A DNA stretch of 14,019 nucleotides from Parabacteroides sp. (lineage in GTDB: Bacteria > Bacteroidota > Bacteroidia > Bacteroidales > Tannerellaceae): positions 1-14,019 of the forward strand of contig JAHHQS010000105.1 of NCBI GenBank assembly GCA_020026285.1. Reading direction: 5' to 3'. Positions 8,113 to 14,019 of this stretch are shown in pieces. Below the pieces are notes generated by a model, which was not told where the DNA came from, made no database searches, and saw only the letters and a list, made by a program, of their open reading frames with translations. The translations under genes and the position numbers were made by a program. Each line of letters opens with the position of its first letter. The first letter of the stretch is position 1.

Positions 8113-8152
8113 TATAGAGTATGTCCTATGACTTTTAGTCATAGTCACTATA
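8113..8152 (+). promoter_or_regulatory. Stem-loop / operator-like palindrome in the nagA leader
   Basis: The core is a perfect 8-bp stem CTATGACT / AGTCATAG (8126-8133 with 8137-8144, TTT loop), enclosed by a second 5-bp pair TATAG / CTATA (8113-8117 with 8148-8152). It begins within a few bases of the predicted transcription start and ends 13 bp before the ATG. It could be a repressor operator or an RNA hairpin controlling stability or translation; no T tract follows, so it is not a terminator. Confidence 0.55.
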
Positions 8153-8165
8153 AATACAGTAATCT

Positions 8166-9335
8166 ATGTTAACACAAATTATTAACGGTAAGATTCTTAC
8201 CCCGCAGGGCTGGTTGAATAACGGCTCTGTGCTAATACAGGATGATAAAATCCTGGAAGTTACCAATTGTGATCTTGCTATTGTAGGAGCAAAGTTAATT
8301 GATGCCAAGGGAATGTATATTGTTCCTGGAGGAGTTGAAATGCATGTTCATGGAGGAGGAGGCCGAGATTTCATGGAAGGAACAGAAGAGGCTTTCAGAA
8401 CAGCTGTGCATGCACATTTGTTACATGGTACGACTTCCATATTCCCAACATTGTCTTCTTCTACAATCCCTATGATTCGTAAAGCCGTTGCAACTACCGA
8501 AAAGTTGATGGCCGAACATGACAGTCCGGTTCAAGGTTTGCACCTGGAAGGTCATTATTTCAATTTGAAAATGGCCGGAGGTCAGTTGCCTGAAAATATC
8601 AAGAATCCGGATCCGCAGGAATATATTCCATTGCTGGAAGAAACAAACTGTATCAAACGTTGGGATGCTGCTCCGGAACTTCCTGGAGCCATGCAATTTG
8701 GTAAATACATCACTTCAAAAGGTGTATTAGCTTCTGTTGGTCATACTCAGGCAGAATATGAAGATATTCATACGGCTTATTATGAAGCAGGTTATTCTCA
8801 TGCCACTCACTTCTACAATGCAATGCCTGGTTTCCACAAGCGTCGCGAATATAAATACGAAGGAACAGTTGAAAGTATCTATCTGATCGATGATATGACA
8901 GTTGAAGTCGTTGCTGATGGAATCCACGTTCCTCCAACCATTCTTCGCCTGGTTTATAAGATCAAAGGTGTAGAAAAGACTGCATTGATTACTGACGCTT
9001 TGGCTTGCGCTGCAAGTGACAGCCAGGTGGCTTTCGACCCACGTGTCATTATTGAAGATGGTGTTTGTAAGCTGGCAGACCGTTCTGCTTTGGCTGGCAG
9101 TATTGCAACTATGGACCGTTTGATCCGCACTATGGTTCAGAAAGTGGATATTCCTTTGGCTGATACAATTCGTATGGCTTCTGAAACTCCTGCTAAGATT
9201 ATGGGTATTTACGATCGTAAGGGCTCTTTGCAGAAAGGTAAGGATGCCGATATTTTAGTTCTTGACAAGGAACTTAATGTTCGCGCTGTCTGGTCAATGG
9301 GTAAACTGGTAGAAGAAACCAACAAATTATTCTAA
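8166..9335 (+). CDS. nagA: N-acetylglucosamine-6-phosphate deacetylase (predicted active)
   Basis: 389 residues, usual NagA length, cytoplasmic amidohydrolase-superfamily enzyme that converts N-acetylglucosamine-6-phosphate to glucosamine-6-phosphate and acetate during amino-sugar catabolism and cell-wall recycling. Visible active-site set: HVHGGGG with His60 and His62 of the HxH motif; HLEG with metal-binding Glu128; VGHT with His193; THFYNAM with His215; the DGIH substrate His254; and the catalytic Asp277 in ITDALACAA. The beta-sandwich halves are at about 1-52 and 355-389, with the TIM barrel between. One detail differs from the commonest pattern: HLEG is followed by His130 where many NagA proteins have Pro. 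It has its own promoter and leader hairpin and is followed 36 bp later by a diverged paralogue. No nagB lies in the window. Confidence 0.93.
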   Translation: MLTQIINGKILTPQGWLNNGSVLIQDDKILEVTNCDLAIVGAKLIDAKGMYIVPGGVEMHVHGGGGRDFMEGTEEAFRTAVHAHLLHGTTSIFPTLSSSTIPMIRKAVATTEKLMAEHDSPVQGLHLEGHYFNLKMAGGQLPENIKNPDPQEYIPLLEETNCIKRWDAAPELPGAMQFGKYITSKGVLASVGHTQAEYEDIHTAYYEAGYSHATHFYNAMPGFHKRREYKYEGTVESIYLIDDMTVEVVADGIHVPPTILRLVYKIKGVEKTALITDALACAASDSQVAFDPRVIIEDGVCKLADRSALAGSIATMDRLIRTMVQKVDIPLADTIRMASETPAKIMGIYDRKGSLQKGKDADILVLDKELNVRAVWSMGKLVEETNKLF

Positions 9336-9371
9336 CTGATAGATTGTTGAACCTTATTATTTTATTGAACT

Positions 9372-10532
9372 ATGTTGACGCAAATTATTAATGGGAAAAT
9401 TCTAACTCCTAAAGGATGGCTGAATAATGGTTCAGTTTTGATTAGTGACGGAAAGATTCTGGAAGTTACGAATAGTGATCTGGCAGTTATCGGTGCTACA
9501 GTAATCGATGCCAAAGGAATGAATATCATTCCGGGTTTTGTGGCTATGAATGTGCTGGGTGGCGGAGGAAGCGATTTTAACGAATGTACAAAGGAAGCTT
9601 TCGAAACTGCTGTCAATGCTCATCTGAAGCATGGTGCAACTTCAATTGTGCCCACGATCTCCGCTGATTCTTCAGAAAAAGTATGTAAGGCCGATCTGAT
9701 TTGCCAGGAGCTGATTGATGAAAAAACATCGGTTCAAGGATTACATCTTGTAGGTCCATATCTAAATCCGAAAATGGCCGGTTCTTTATATTCTGATATG
9801 GCCAGAAGTATAGATAAGGCAGAATATACTTCATTGTTGAAAGAACTGAAAACCGTCAAACGTTGGGATATAAGTCCTGAACTGGACGGAGCAATGGAGT
9901 TTGCAAAGGCTGTTCGCGAAAAAGGCATGTTGCTGGCTGTTACCTATACAGAAGCTGAATATGATTTGATCAAGGAAGCTTACGAAGCCGGATTTACTCA
10001 CGCTTCTCACTTCTATAATGCCATGCCTGGTTTCCACAAGCGCCGTGAATATAAATATGAAGGTACTGTTGAAAGTGTTTATCTGACTGATGATATGACA
10101 GTGGAAGTTATAGCAGACGGACTGCATCTTCCTTCAACGATTCTTCGTCTGGTTTATAAATTGAAGGGCGTCGAGAAGACATGTCTGGTAACAGCTGCCT
10201 TGGCATATGCGGCATGCAAGAATCCGAAGATAGATTCCCGTTATATAATAGAGGATGGCGTTTGCAAGCTGGCTGATCATTCATCTTTGGCAGGAAGTCT
10301 GGCTACTATGGATGATTTGGTACGTACAATGGTTCGGAAAGCAGATATTCCGTTGGCTGATGCTATTCGTATGGCTTCTGAAACCCCAGCCCGCTTGTTA
10401 GGAATTGATGCATGTAAAGGCTCTTTGGCACGCGGAAAGGATGCTGATATCGTCATTCTGGATTCAAACCTGAATGTTCGTGGTGTATGGGCTTTAGGGG
10501 TAGAAGTCCCAGGAACAAATACCTTGAATTGA
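9372..10532 (+). CDS. NagA paralogue lacking catalytic and metal-binding residues (predicted pseudoenzyme)
   Basis: 386 residues, intact, co-linear with the preceding NagA and very similar along its length (the first ten residues are identical, as is the block 213-235 matching NagA residues 215-237). Yet the active site is dismantled: HxH is Asn60-Val-Leu62, the metal Glu is Val127 (HLVG), the metal His is Tyr192 (VTYT for VGHT), and the catalytic Asp is Ala275 (VTAAL for ITDAL). Only His213 of the metal set remains. Sugar-phosphate contacts known from NagA structures (the HFYNAM segment, the following Arg, His252) are kept. Established chemistry says a NagA lacking these residues should not deacetylate, so a regulatory, scaffolding or ligand-binding role is inferred. 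It lies 36 bp after nagA with no intervening terminator, hence one operon. Automatic annotation would call it a second nagA. Confidence 0.9.
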   Translation: MLTQIINGKILTPKGWLNNGSVLISDGKILEVTNSDLAVIGATVIDAKGMNIIPGFVAMNVLGGGGSDFNECTKEAFETAVNAHLKHGATSIVPTISADSSEKVCKADLICQELIDEKTSVQGLHLVGPYLNPKMAGSLYSDMARSIDKAEYTSLLKELKTVKRWDISPELDGAMEFAKAVREKGMLLAVTYTEAEYDLIKEAYEAGFTHASHFYNAMPGFHKRREYKYEGTVESVYLTDDMTVEVIADGLHLPSTILRLVYKLKGVEKTCLVTAALAYAACKNPKIDSRYIIEDGVCKLADHSSLAGSLATMDDLVRTMVRKADIPLADAIRMASETPARLLGIDACKGSLARGKDADIVILDSNLNVRGVWALGVEVPGTNTLN

Positions 10533-10554
10533 TATAGATAATACGATATATCAG

Positions 10555-10589
10555 AGAGTTCTCTTCTACGGAAGAGGACTCTTTTTTTT
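10555..10589 (+). terminator. Intrinsic terminator of the nagA operon
   Basis: An 11-bp stem with one G-U pair (10555-10565 with 10572-10582, 6-nt loop CTACGG) ends in a run of eight Ts at 10582-10589, 23 bp after the stop codon of the second gene. A textbook rho-independent terminator. Confidence 0.92.
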
Positions 10590-10714
10590 CTAAAAAAATA
10601 TGTCATCCGACCAAAAAAGTGTTTAGAATTGCCCTTATTTGAGCCTTTCTTATAAATCAAGTTAAAATATTGTCGAATATCTTCAATTAAAGATGTTTAA
10701 TCCAATAAAATACA

Positions 10715-10722
10715 TACATTTG
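10715..10722 (+). promoter_or_regulatory. Promoter box with no protein gene downstream
   Basis: TACATTTG is an exact TAnnTTTG match. A strong terminator-like hairpin follows 48 bp later and no gene starts in between, so the predicted transcript is about 70 nt. No clear -33 box. Confidence 0.55.
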
Positions 10723-10727
10723 TAATG

Positions 10728-10799
10728 TGTTTTTCATGGTATTAGATTTTAAAGGTTAACAATGGAGATTGGTTGTCGGGAGACAACCATTTCTTTTTT
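10728..10799 (+). ncRNA. Candidate short noncoding RNA (about 72 nt)
   Basis: The interval runs from the expected start after TACATTTG to the end of the T tract. Its 3' end is a strong hairpin with a GNRA-type GGGA tetraloop. It contains AACAATGGAGATT, a 13-mer that recurs at 11207-11219. A 13-codon frame from the ATG at 10763 (Met-Glu-Ile-Gly-Cys...) spans the hairpin, so a leader peptide with attenuation is an alternative. I do not recognise a known RNA family. Confidence 0.4.
10770..10799 (+). terminator. Orphan intrinsic terminator
   Basis: A perfect 8-bp stem TGGTTGTC / GACAACCA (10770-10777 with 10782-10789) closed by GGGA is followed by TTTCTTTTTT. It lies about 180 bp beyond the nagA operon terminator, so it probably ends a separate transcript. 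Confidence 0.7.
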
Positions 10800-11040
10800 A
10801 TAGGAGGTAGCTGTTGCAGAAGATATTATTTGTAATCTTAATTTAATCGATCGACAAGGATCTAAGTTCGTGCTTTCCAAAACAAGTAATATAAGGATAT
10901 CTGTGTCCAAATTTATTTTTTTTTACTACAAAATGGGGTTAAGTTCCCAAAGTAAATCGACTAAATATTTAACATTCCCTATATTTTATTGTTAACAGCT
11001 AGAATATCGGGAATATTTATGATGTAGAATTTGTCAATGC

Positions 11041-11116
11041 GTACTTGATCCGCTATCGCATCAGACAGAACCTTACTGTCCGGATGAGATGCCGTACTTC
11101 GGTATGAGGGCTTTTT
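11041..11116 (+). ncRNA. Candidate structured RNA ending in a UUCG hairpin
   Basis: Nested pairs are visible: GCATC (11058-11062) with GATGC (11088-11092), enclosing GACAG (11064-11068) with CTGTC (11076-11080) around the loop AACCTTA. A UUCG-capped hairpin follows (11093-11097 with 11102-11106), and after GGGC comes TTTTT at 11112-11116. An imperfect promoter (TAGAATTTG, one base too long for TAnnTTTG) lies just upstream. No family recognised; boundaries are estimates. Confidence 0.35.
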
Positions 11117-11157
11117 CTGAAAGAAATCAGTAAATAATCATTTTGAAGAATTCAATC

Positions 11158-11256
11158 ATCTTTCCTCTTTAGAGGGAAGATAAAAAATGTCCCATGTTTT
11201 GAAAAAAACAATGGAGATTTGTAAGAAAACGTGAGTCGCTTTTTGAAAAATCTCCA
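11158..11256 (+). repeat. Two stem-loop-forming inverted repeats in the ORF-free region
   Basis: First, ATCTTTCCTC / GAGGGAAGAT (11158-11167 with 11172-11181, TTTA loop), ten pairs including one G-U. Second, TGGAGATTT / AAATCTCCA (11212-11220 with 11248-11256), nine pairs enclosing a further A-rich/T-rich pairing. Neither is followed by a T tract. With the terminator at 11285 they may be the folded body of one transcript. Confidence 0.55.
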
Positions 11257-11284
11257 ATGGTTTGCAGCCGGTTCAGAAAATAAT

Positions 11285-11321
11285 AAAAAGCAGGGAAGGT
11301 TCAGTCTTCTCTGCTTTTTTT
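11285..11321 (+). terminator. Strong orphan intrinsic terminator
   Basis: A 14-bp stem with one G-U pair (11285-11298 with 11306-11319, 7-nt loop GTTCAGT) merges into a run of seven Ts. The nearest upstream plus-strand gene ended 750 bp earlier at its own terminator. It is roughly symmetrical and could also act on the minus strand, but no minus-strand gene approaches it. Confidence 0.8.
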
Positions 11322-11396
11322 CTGCAACAGAATAATCCTTTCCTTTTCGCTCTCGGATATGTTCTGTTACAAAAATACTTGAAATGAAAACTCCTT

Positions 11397-11416
11397 GATA
11401 ACACTAGATAACACTA
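11397..11416 (+). repeat. Tandem 10-bp direct repeat upstream of the barrel-gene promoter
   Basis: GATAACACTA occurs twice back to back and is followed by a partial third copy, AATAACT. It lies 39 bp upstream of the -7 box of the downstream gene, one helical turn per unit, the position and spacing expected of an activator or repressor binding array. Confidence 0.5.
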
Positions 11417-11454
11417 AATAACTCTGCATAAAATATTTTTGAAAAGTGGATTTT

Positions 11455-11462
11455 TACATTTG
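11455..11462 (+). promoter_or_regulatory. Promoter of the outer-membrane barrel gene (-7 box)
   Basis: TACATTTG matches TAnnTTTG exactly. A TTTTTG lies only 13 nt upstream, too near for a normal -33 box. The predicted leader to the ATG at 11631 is about 160 nt, unusually long in this window, and contains no clear terminator. Confidence 0.6.
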
Positions 11463-11630
11463 TATCAACAAGATTTTATAAGTATCAGCATACAATAGTT
11501 TGTTAAGAATCAGTCTGTTTTCTTGAAGAGCCTTTTAATCAAACTCTTTAAAATATTTAGCATTGAAGAGAAACAAGTCTGTTGTCTGACTGGAACGGAT
11601 ATCTTTTAGATTAACTGAATAAGTATTGTA

Positions 11631-13883
11631 ATGAAGAAAATTGCATTTTTTTTATGGATTATTTGGGTGAATACCACTATATGTTTTGCTCAGCAAACAC
11701 CGAAAATATATGGTAAAGTCACTGATTCAGCTACCAGTCAGCCTATTGAATTTGCGAATGTTGTGTTAATGTCAGAAGATTCAGCTTTCATCATTGGGGC
11801 AGTAACAGACTCTTTGGGAATTTACGAACTATGCTCAAAAAATATCAATAAAGATACAAATTATATCATCCAGATTACTCATCTTGGTCACGATAAGAAA
11901 ATGGTGAATTTTAAAGTGGATGGTTCGGAAACAATAACCGATATACAATTAATATCGAATCATGTATCATTACCTGATGTGATGATTACAGGAATCAGGA
12001 CAAAAGTTAAAAACAGGATTAACTTCAACTACACATTTACAGATCAAATGAAAGAGAAAGTCAATCTCACCTCGAAATTATTGGAGAATATTCCGACTGT
12101 TTTCGTCGATTGTAACAGTACTGTTCATATCAAGGGAAGCAGTAATATCCTTATACTGAAAAACGGTATTGAACTGACCGATAACAGCCTTGTTGATCAG
12201 ATTCAGCCGGGAACTGTGAAGAATGTGGAGATCATGTACAACATTCCAAGTAAATATGCCAATCGCAACTATACTGCCATCATGAACATTATTACAAGAA
12301 AAGAAAAAGGTTTCAACTTGATGGCTGACAATAAAACGTCTGTAGATGGTTCTATGAATGATACGAAAGTCAATATCGGATTTGAAACCGAAAAATCTTC
12401 TTTGTATCTCTTCTATAAACAATATTATCGAGGTCTTACGCAGGATACTGAAAATAATCTTCTTGACAAGTCTGGAGTTTCCTTAGCTGATGACAAATAT
12501 GCAGTCACGCCACGTAAAGAATGTGATAACGAATTTTTTTATGGATATTCCTTTCAGCCCAACAAATACCTTCAGCTAGGCATTGACGGTTATCTTTCGC
12601 TTTACAGAGAAAGATTTACAGAGAAATATAATCGACCTTCGAAGGATATGTATGCGGTAAAGAAAGATAAAATCAATACTCAGAATTACAAGGCTTATGC
12701 AGACTATAAAGATGAGAAAAATCATCTTGCAGCAGAAATAACATTCCACAAAAAGCCTATTGAAGATCGGGATACATATTATATCGATAACAACCTGGTT
12801 CTGCAGAATGAGGATAAGGAATTATATAGTGCTAAAGTTGATTATAACAGACAGTTCGACGAGACTGCAATTCTGTATAGTGGCATCAGATATTCACATC
12901 AGAACAATAAGGGATTTTTCAATAATCGATTTTCAGATCAGACCGAGAAGTATCATTACAATAATTATTTTGCTTATGGTGAATATATGAAGAGCCTCGG
13001 AGATCATTGGATGATTGACGCAGGATTAAGTCTTCAGCATTATCTGCGTTCCTTTTCAAATGGAATGAACATCAAAGATACGGATGTCTTCCCCAAATTC
13101 AATGTATCCTATTCATGGAAAGGCCGTCACAATCTTGCTTTGGGATATTCTTCCTATTTACAAGATCCGAGTGTATGGCAGATGTTATCCTTTATCAAGA
13201 AAGAGAGTCCTGCCATTTATACTCAGGGAAATCCGTATCTGAAGTCTGAGAAAAGAGGAACATTATCATTAGAATACAGTTATTCAAAAGGTGACTTCTA
13301 TTTGGGAACTTCTTCTTTTTATAAGCGGACAAACAATCCGATCGTAAATCAATTATCAGCTGAGGACGATCATGCTATTCTTGAATATTCCAATATTAAA
13401 GGCTGTAATGATTACGGTATAGATCTTACATTATCCATGCCTCTGACGAAATGGTGGAACATCAGCTTTTATGGTGATGCCCGTTATCGCCACATCTCAT
13501 CAAATGATTATTATAAAAAGAATAAGTGTTCGTTCATGACTCAAGTACAGAGTGTATGGTCTTTCGGATCTAAAATCACTGCCATCTTGCAATATACGTA
13601 CAATAGCAAGGAGCTGATGTACAACGGTTATAGCAAGTCTTACGATTCTAGTATCGGGATGTTAAATTATACCTTGAATGATTATCTCGATCTCTATATG
13701 GTGTTCGTTCAGCCTTTTGGAAATCTGAAAGGACAGACAAGAGTCTATAGTGAAACGGGAGCTGTCGATATGAAAGATATGGTACACTCGCAGAAACTGA
13801 TGCTTTGCCTTACTTTCACTTTCAAGAAGGGAAAGAAAACACAAAAGAAAGAATTGTATCAGGACGATTCTAAGAAATATTGA
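11631..13883 (+). CDS. Outer-membrane beta-barrel protein with carboxypeptidase-regulatory-like N-terminal domain
   Basis: 750 residues. Signal peptide 1-20 (cut before Gln21 in CFAQQ). Residues about 24-110 form a carboxypeptidase-D regulatory-like beta-sandwich (IYGKVTDSATSQPIEFANV), common at the N-terminus of Bacteroidetes TonB-dependent and related barrels. Residues about 140-225 are plug-like (LLENIPTVFVD, HIKGSSNILILKNG, and VEIMYNIPSKYA leading to MNIITRK). From about 230 to the C-terminus, alternating aromatic/polar strands form a large barrel of the OMP_b-brl_3 (PF14905) type; the last clear strand is LMLCLTFTF. A Lys-rich tail of about 18 residues follows it. No TonB box is obvious and no SusD partner lies downstream in the window. 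Cargo is unknown. The start is supported by the signal peptide; no Shine-Dalgarno is seen. Family confident, function not. Confidence 0.9.
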   Translation: MKKIAFFLWIIWVNTTICFAQQTPKIYGKVTDSATSQPIEFANVVLMSEDSAFIIGAVTDSLGIYELCSKNINKDTNYIIQITHLGHDKKMVNFKVDGSETITDIQLISNHVSLPDVMITGIRTKVKNRINFNYTFTDQMKEKVNLTSKLLENIPTVFVDCNSTVHIKGSSNILILKNGIELTDNSLVDQIQPGTVKNVEIMYNIPSKYANRNYTAIMNIITRKEKGFNLMADNKTSVDGSMNDTKVNIGFETEKSSLYLFYKQYYRGLTQDTENNLLDKSGVSLADDKYAVTPRKECDNEFFYGYSFQPNKYLQLGIDGYLSLYRERFTEKYNRPSKDMYAVKKDKINTQNYKAYADYKDEKNHLAAEITFHKKPIEDRDTYYIDNNLVLQNEDKELYSAKVDYNRQFDETAILYSGIRYSHQNNKGFFNNRFSDQTEKYHYNNYFAYGEYMKSLGDHWMIDAGLSLQHYLRSFSNGMNIKDTDVFPKFNVSYSWKGRHNLALGYSSYLQDPSVWQMLSFIKKESPAIYTQGNPYLKSEKRGTLSLEYSYSKGDFYLGTSSFYKRTNNPIVNQLSAEDDHAILEYSNIKGCNDYGIDLTLSMPLTKWWNISFYGDARYRHISSNDYYKKNKCSFMTQVQSVWSFGSKITAILQYTYNSKELMYNGYSKSYDSSIGMLNYTLNDYLDLYMVFVQPFGNLKGQTRVYSETGAVDMKDMVHSQKLMLCLTFTFKKGKKTQKKELYQDDSKKY

Positions 13884-13903
13884 TGATAATCATATTAAAA
13901 ATA

Positions 13904-13911
13904 TATCTTTG
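13904..13911 (+). promoter_or_regulatory. Promoter box for a gene beyond the right edge
   Basis: TATCTTTG is an exact TAnnTTTG match 21 bp after the barrel-gene stop. No start codon with a long frame follows before the window ends, so the leader would exceed 90 nt. Confidence 0.55.
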
Positions 13912-13934
13912 CAACTATTTGATAGGAATATGCA

Positions 13935-13950
13935 TCTGTATTAATACAGA
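13935..13950 (+). promoter_or_regulatory. 16-bp perfect palindrome downstream of the last promoter
   Basis: TCTGTATTAATACAGA is a perfect palindrome centred about 32 bp after the -7 box. The symmetry without a spacer fits a dimeric repressor operator; as RNA it would give a 6-bp stem with a TTAA loop. Confidence 0.5.
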
Positions 13951-14019
13951 ACGTTAATGATTCAATATCCTAATTTCCGCAAATCATCTTGACTCTCGTG
14001 TTATAAATGGATATTTTGT

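Larger units (their letters stand above)
10590..11630. other. 1.04-kb region without a credible protein gene
   Basis: No open frame with a plausible start and length lies on either strand. The region is A/T-rich and holds a perfect TAnnTTTG box (10715), three orphan hairpin/T-tract elements (10770-10799, about 11091-11116, 11285-11321), a weaker one (GGATA/TGTCC at 10895-10908 followed by TTTATTTTTTTTT), an imperfect 12-bp inverted repeat (10972-10983 with 11005-11016), two further stem-loops, a tandem 10-bp repeat and the promoter and leader of the downstream barrel gene. The layout suits small noncoding RNAs plus a long leader better than a decayed gene. Confidence 0.7.

Noticed and set aside
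10979..11137. About 53-codon minus-strand open frame with protein-like composition (contains SDAIADQVRIDKFY)
   Set aside because: It has no start codon, no recognised homologue and no signs of translation; the same bases form nested hairpins with a T tract on the plus strand. A database search could revive it as a gene remnant.
10763..11234. Two tiny frames starting Met-Glu-Ile or nearby (ATG at 10763, 13 codons; ATG at 11187, 15 codons)
   Set aside because: Too short to call as genes without conservation; mentioned only as alternatives for the candidate RNAs.
10590..11630. Possible insertion-sequence remnant
   Set aside because: No paired terminal inverted repeats with target duplications and no transposase motif were seen; the inverted repeats present are local hairpins.
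12078..12422. 114-codon minus-strand open frame inside the barrel gene
   Set aside because: It lies fully within the barrel protein frame, has no family features and no upstream promoter.
13876..13897. Hairpin just around the barrel-gene stop as a terminator
   Set aside because: The stem is short, A/T-only in most positions and bulged, and is followed by As rather than Ts.

Overview
The window looks like chromosomal DNA from a member of the Bacteroidales (Bacteroides/Parabacteroides-like; the genus cannot be fixed from sequence alone). Evidence: promoter -7 boxes of the Bacteroidetes form TAnnTTTG lie before most genes, Shine-Dalgarno sequences are weak or absent, and the gene content is typical (a DUF3332 lipoprotein, a secreted DUF1080 protein, a secreted large GH2 beta-galactosidase, an OMP_b-brl_3-type outer-membrane barrel, a tandem nagA pair). 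No tRNA, rRNA, CRISPR array or intact insertion sequence was found.

Layout: (1) 3-1163 (+), the 3' part of an acidic-repeat / single transmembrane / LysM protein whose beginning probably lies off the left edge. (2) 1245-6018, three minus-strand genes for exported proteins (DUF1080, beta-galactosidase, DUF3332 lipoprotein), separated by hairpins that look like terminators, so they are probably separate transcription units. (3) A 90-bp divergent promoter region, then 6109-8040 (+), an ABC-F translation-factor ATPase. (4) 8166-10532 (+), two nagA-like genes 36 bp apart with their own promoter, a leader hairpin and a shared terminator. (5) A 1.1-kb stretch without a credible gene (10533-11630) that holds a perfect TAnnTTTG box and several hairpin/T-tract elements with no gene to terminate. 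(6) 11631-13883 (+), a large outer-membrane beta-barrel protein with a long leader. (7) The promoter and leader of a gene beyond the right edge.

The functional themes are envelope and carbohydrate work: extracytoplasmic galactoside and (probably) modified-disaccharide hydrolysis, amino-sugar phosphate deacetylation in the cytoplasm, and outer-membrane and peptidoglycan-binding proteins. The strongest unusual signal is the second NagA. It is a full-length, intact gene that has lost five of the six residues expected to bind metal or perform catalysis, but it keeps the sugar-phosphate-binding segments almost unchanged. It therefore reads as a pseudoenzyme co-transcribed with an active NagA. The second signal is the ORF-free 1.1-kb region, which looks like a cluster of small noncoding transcripts.
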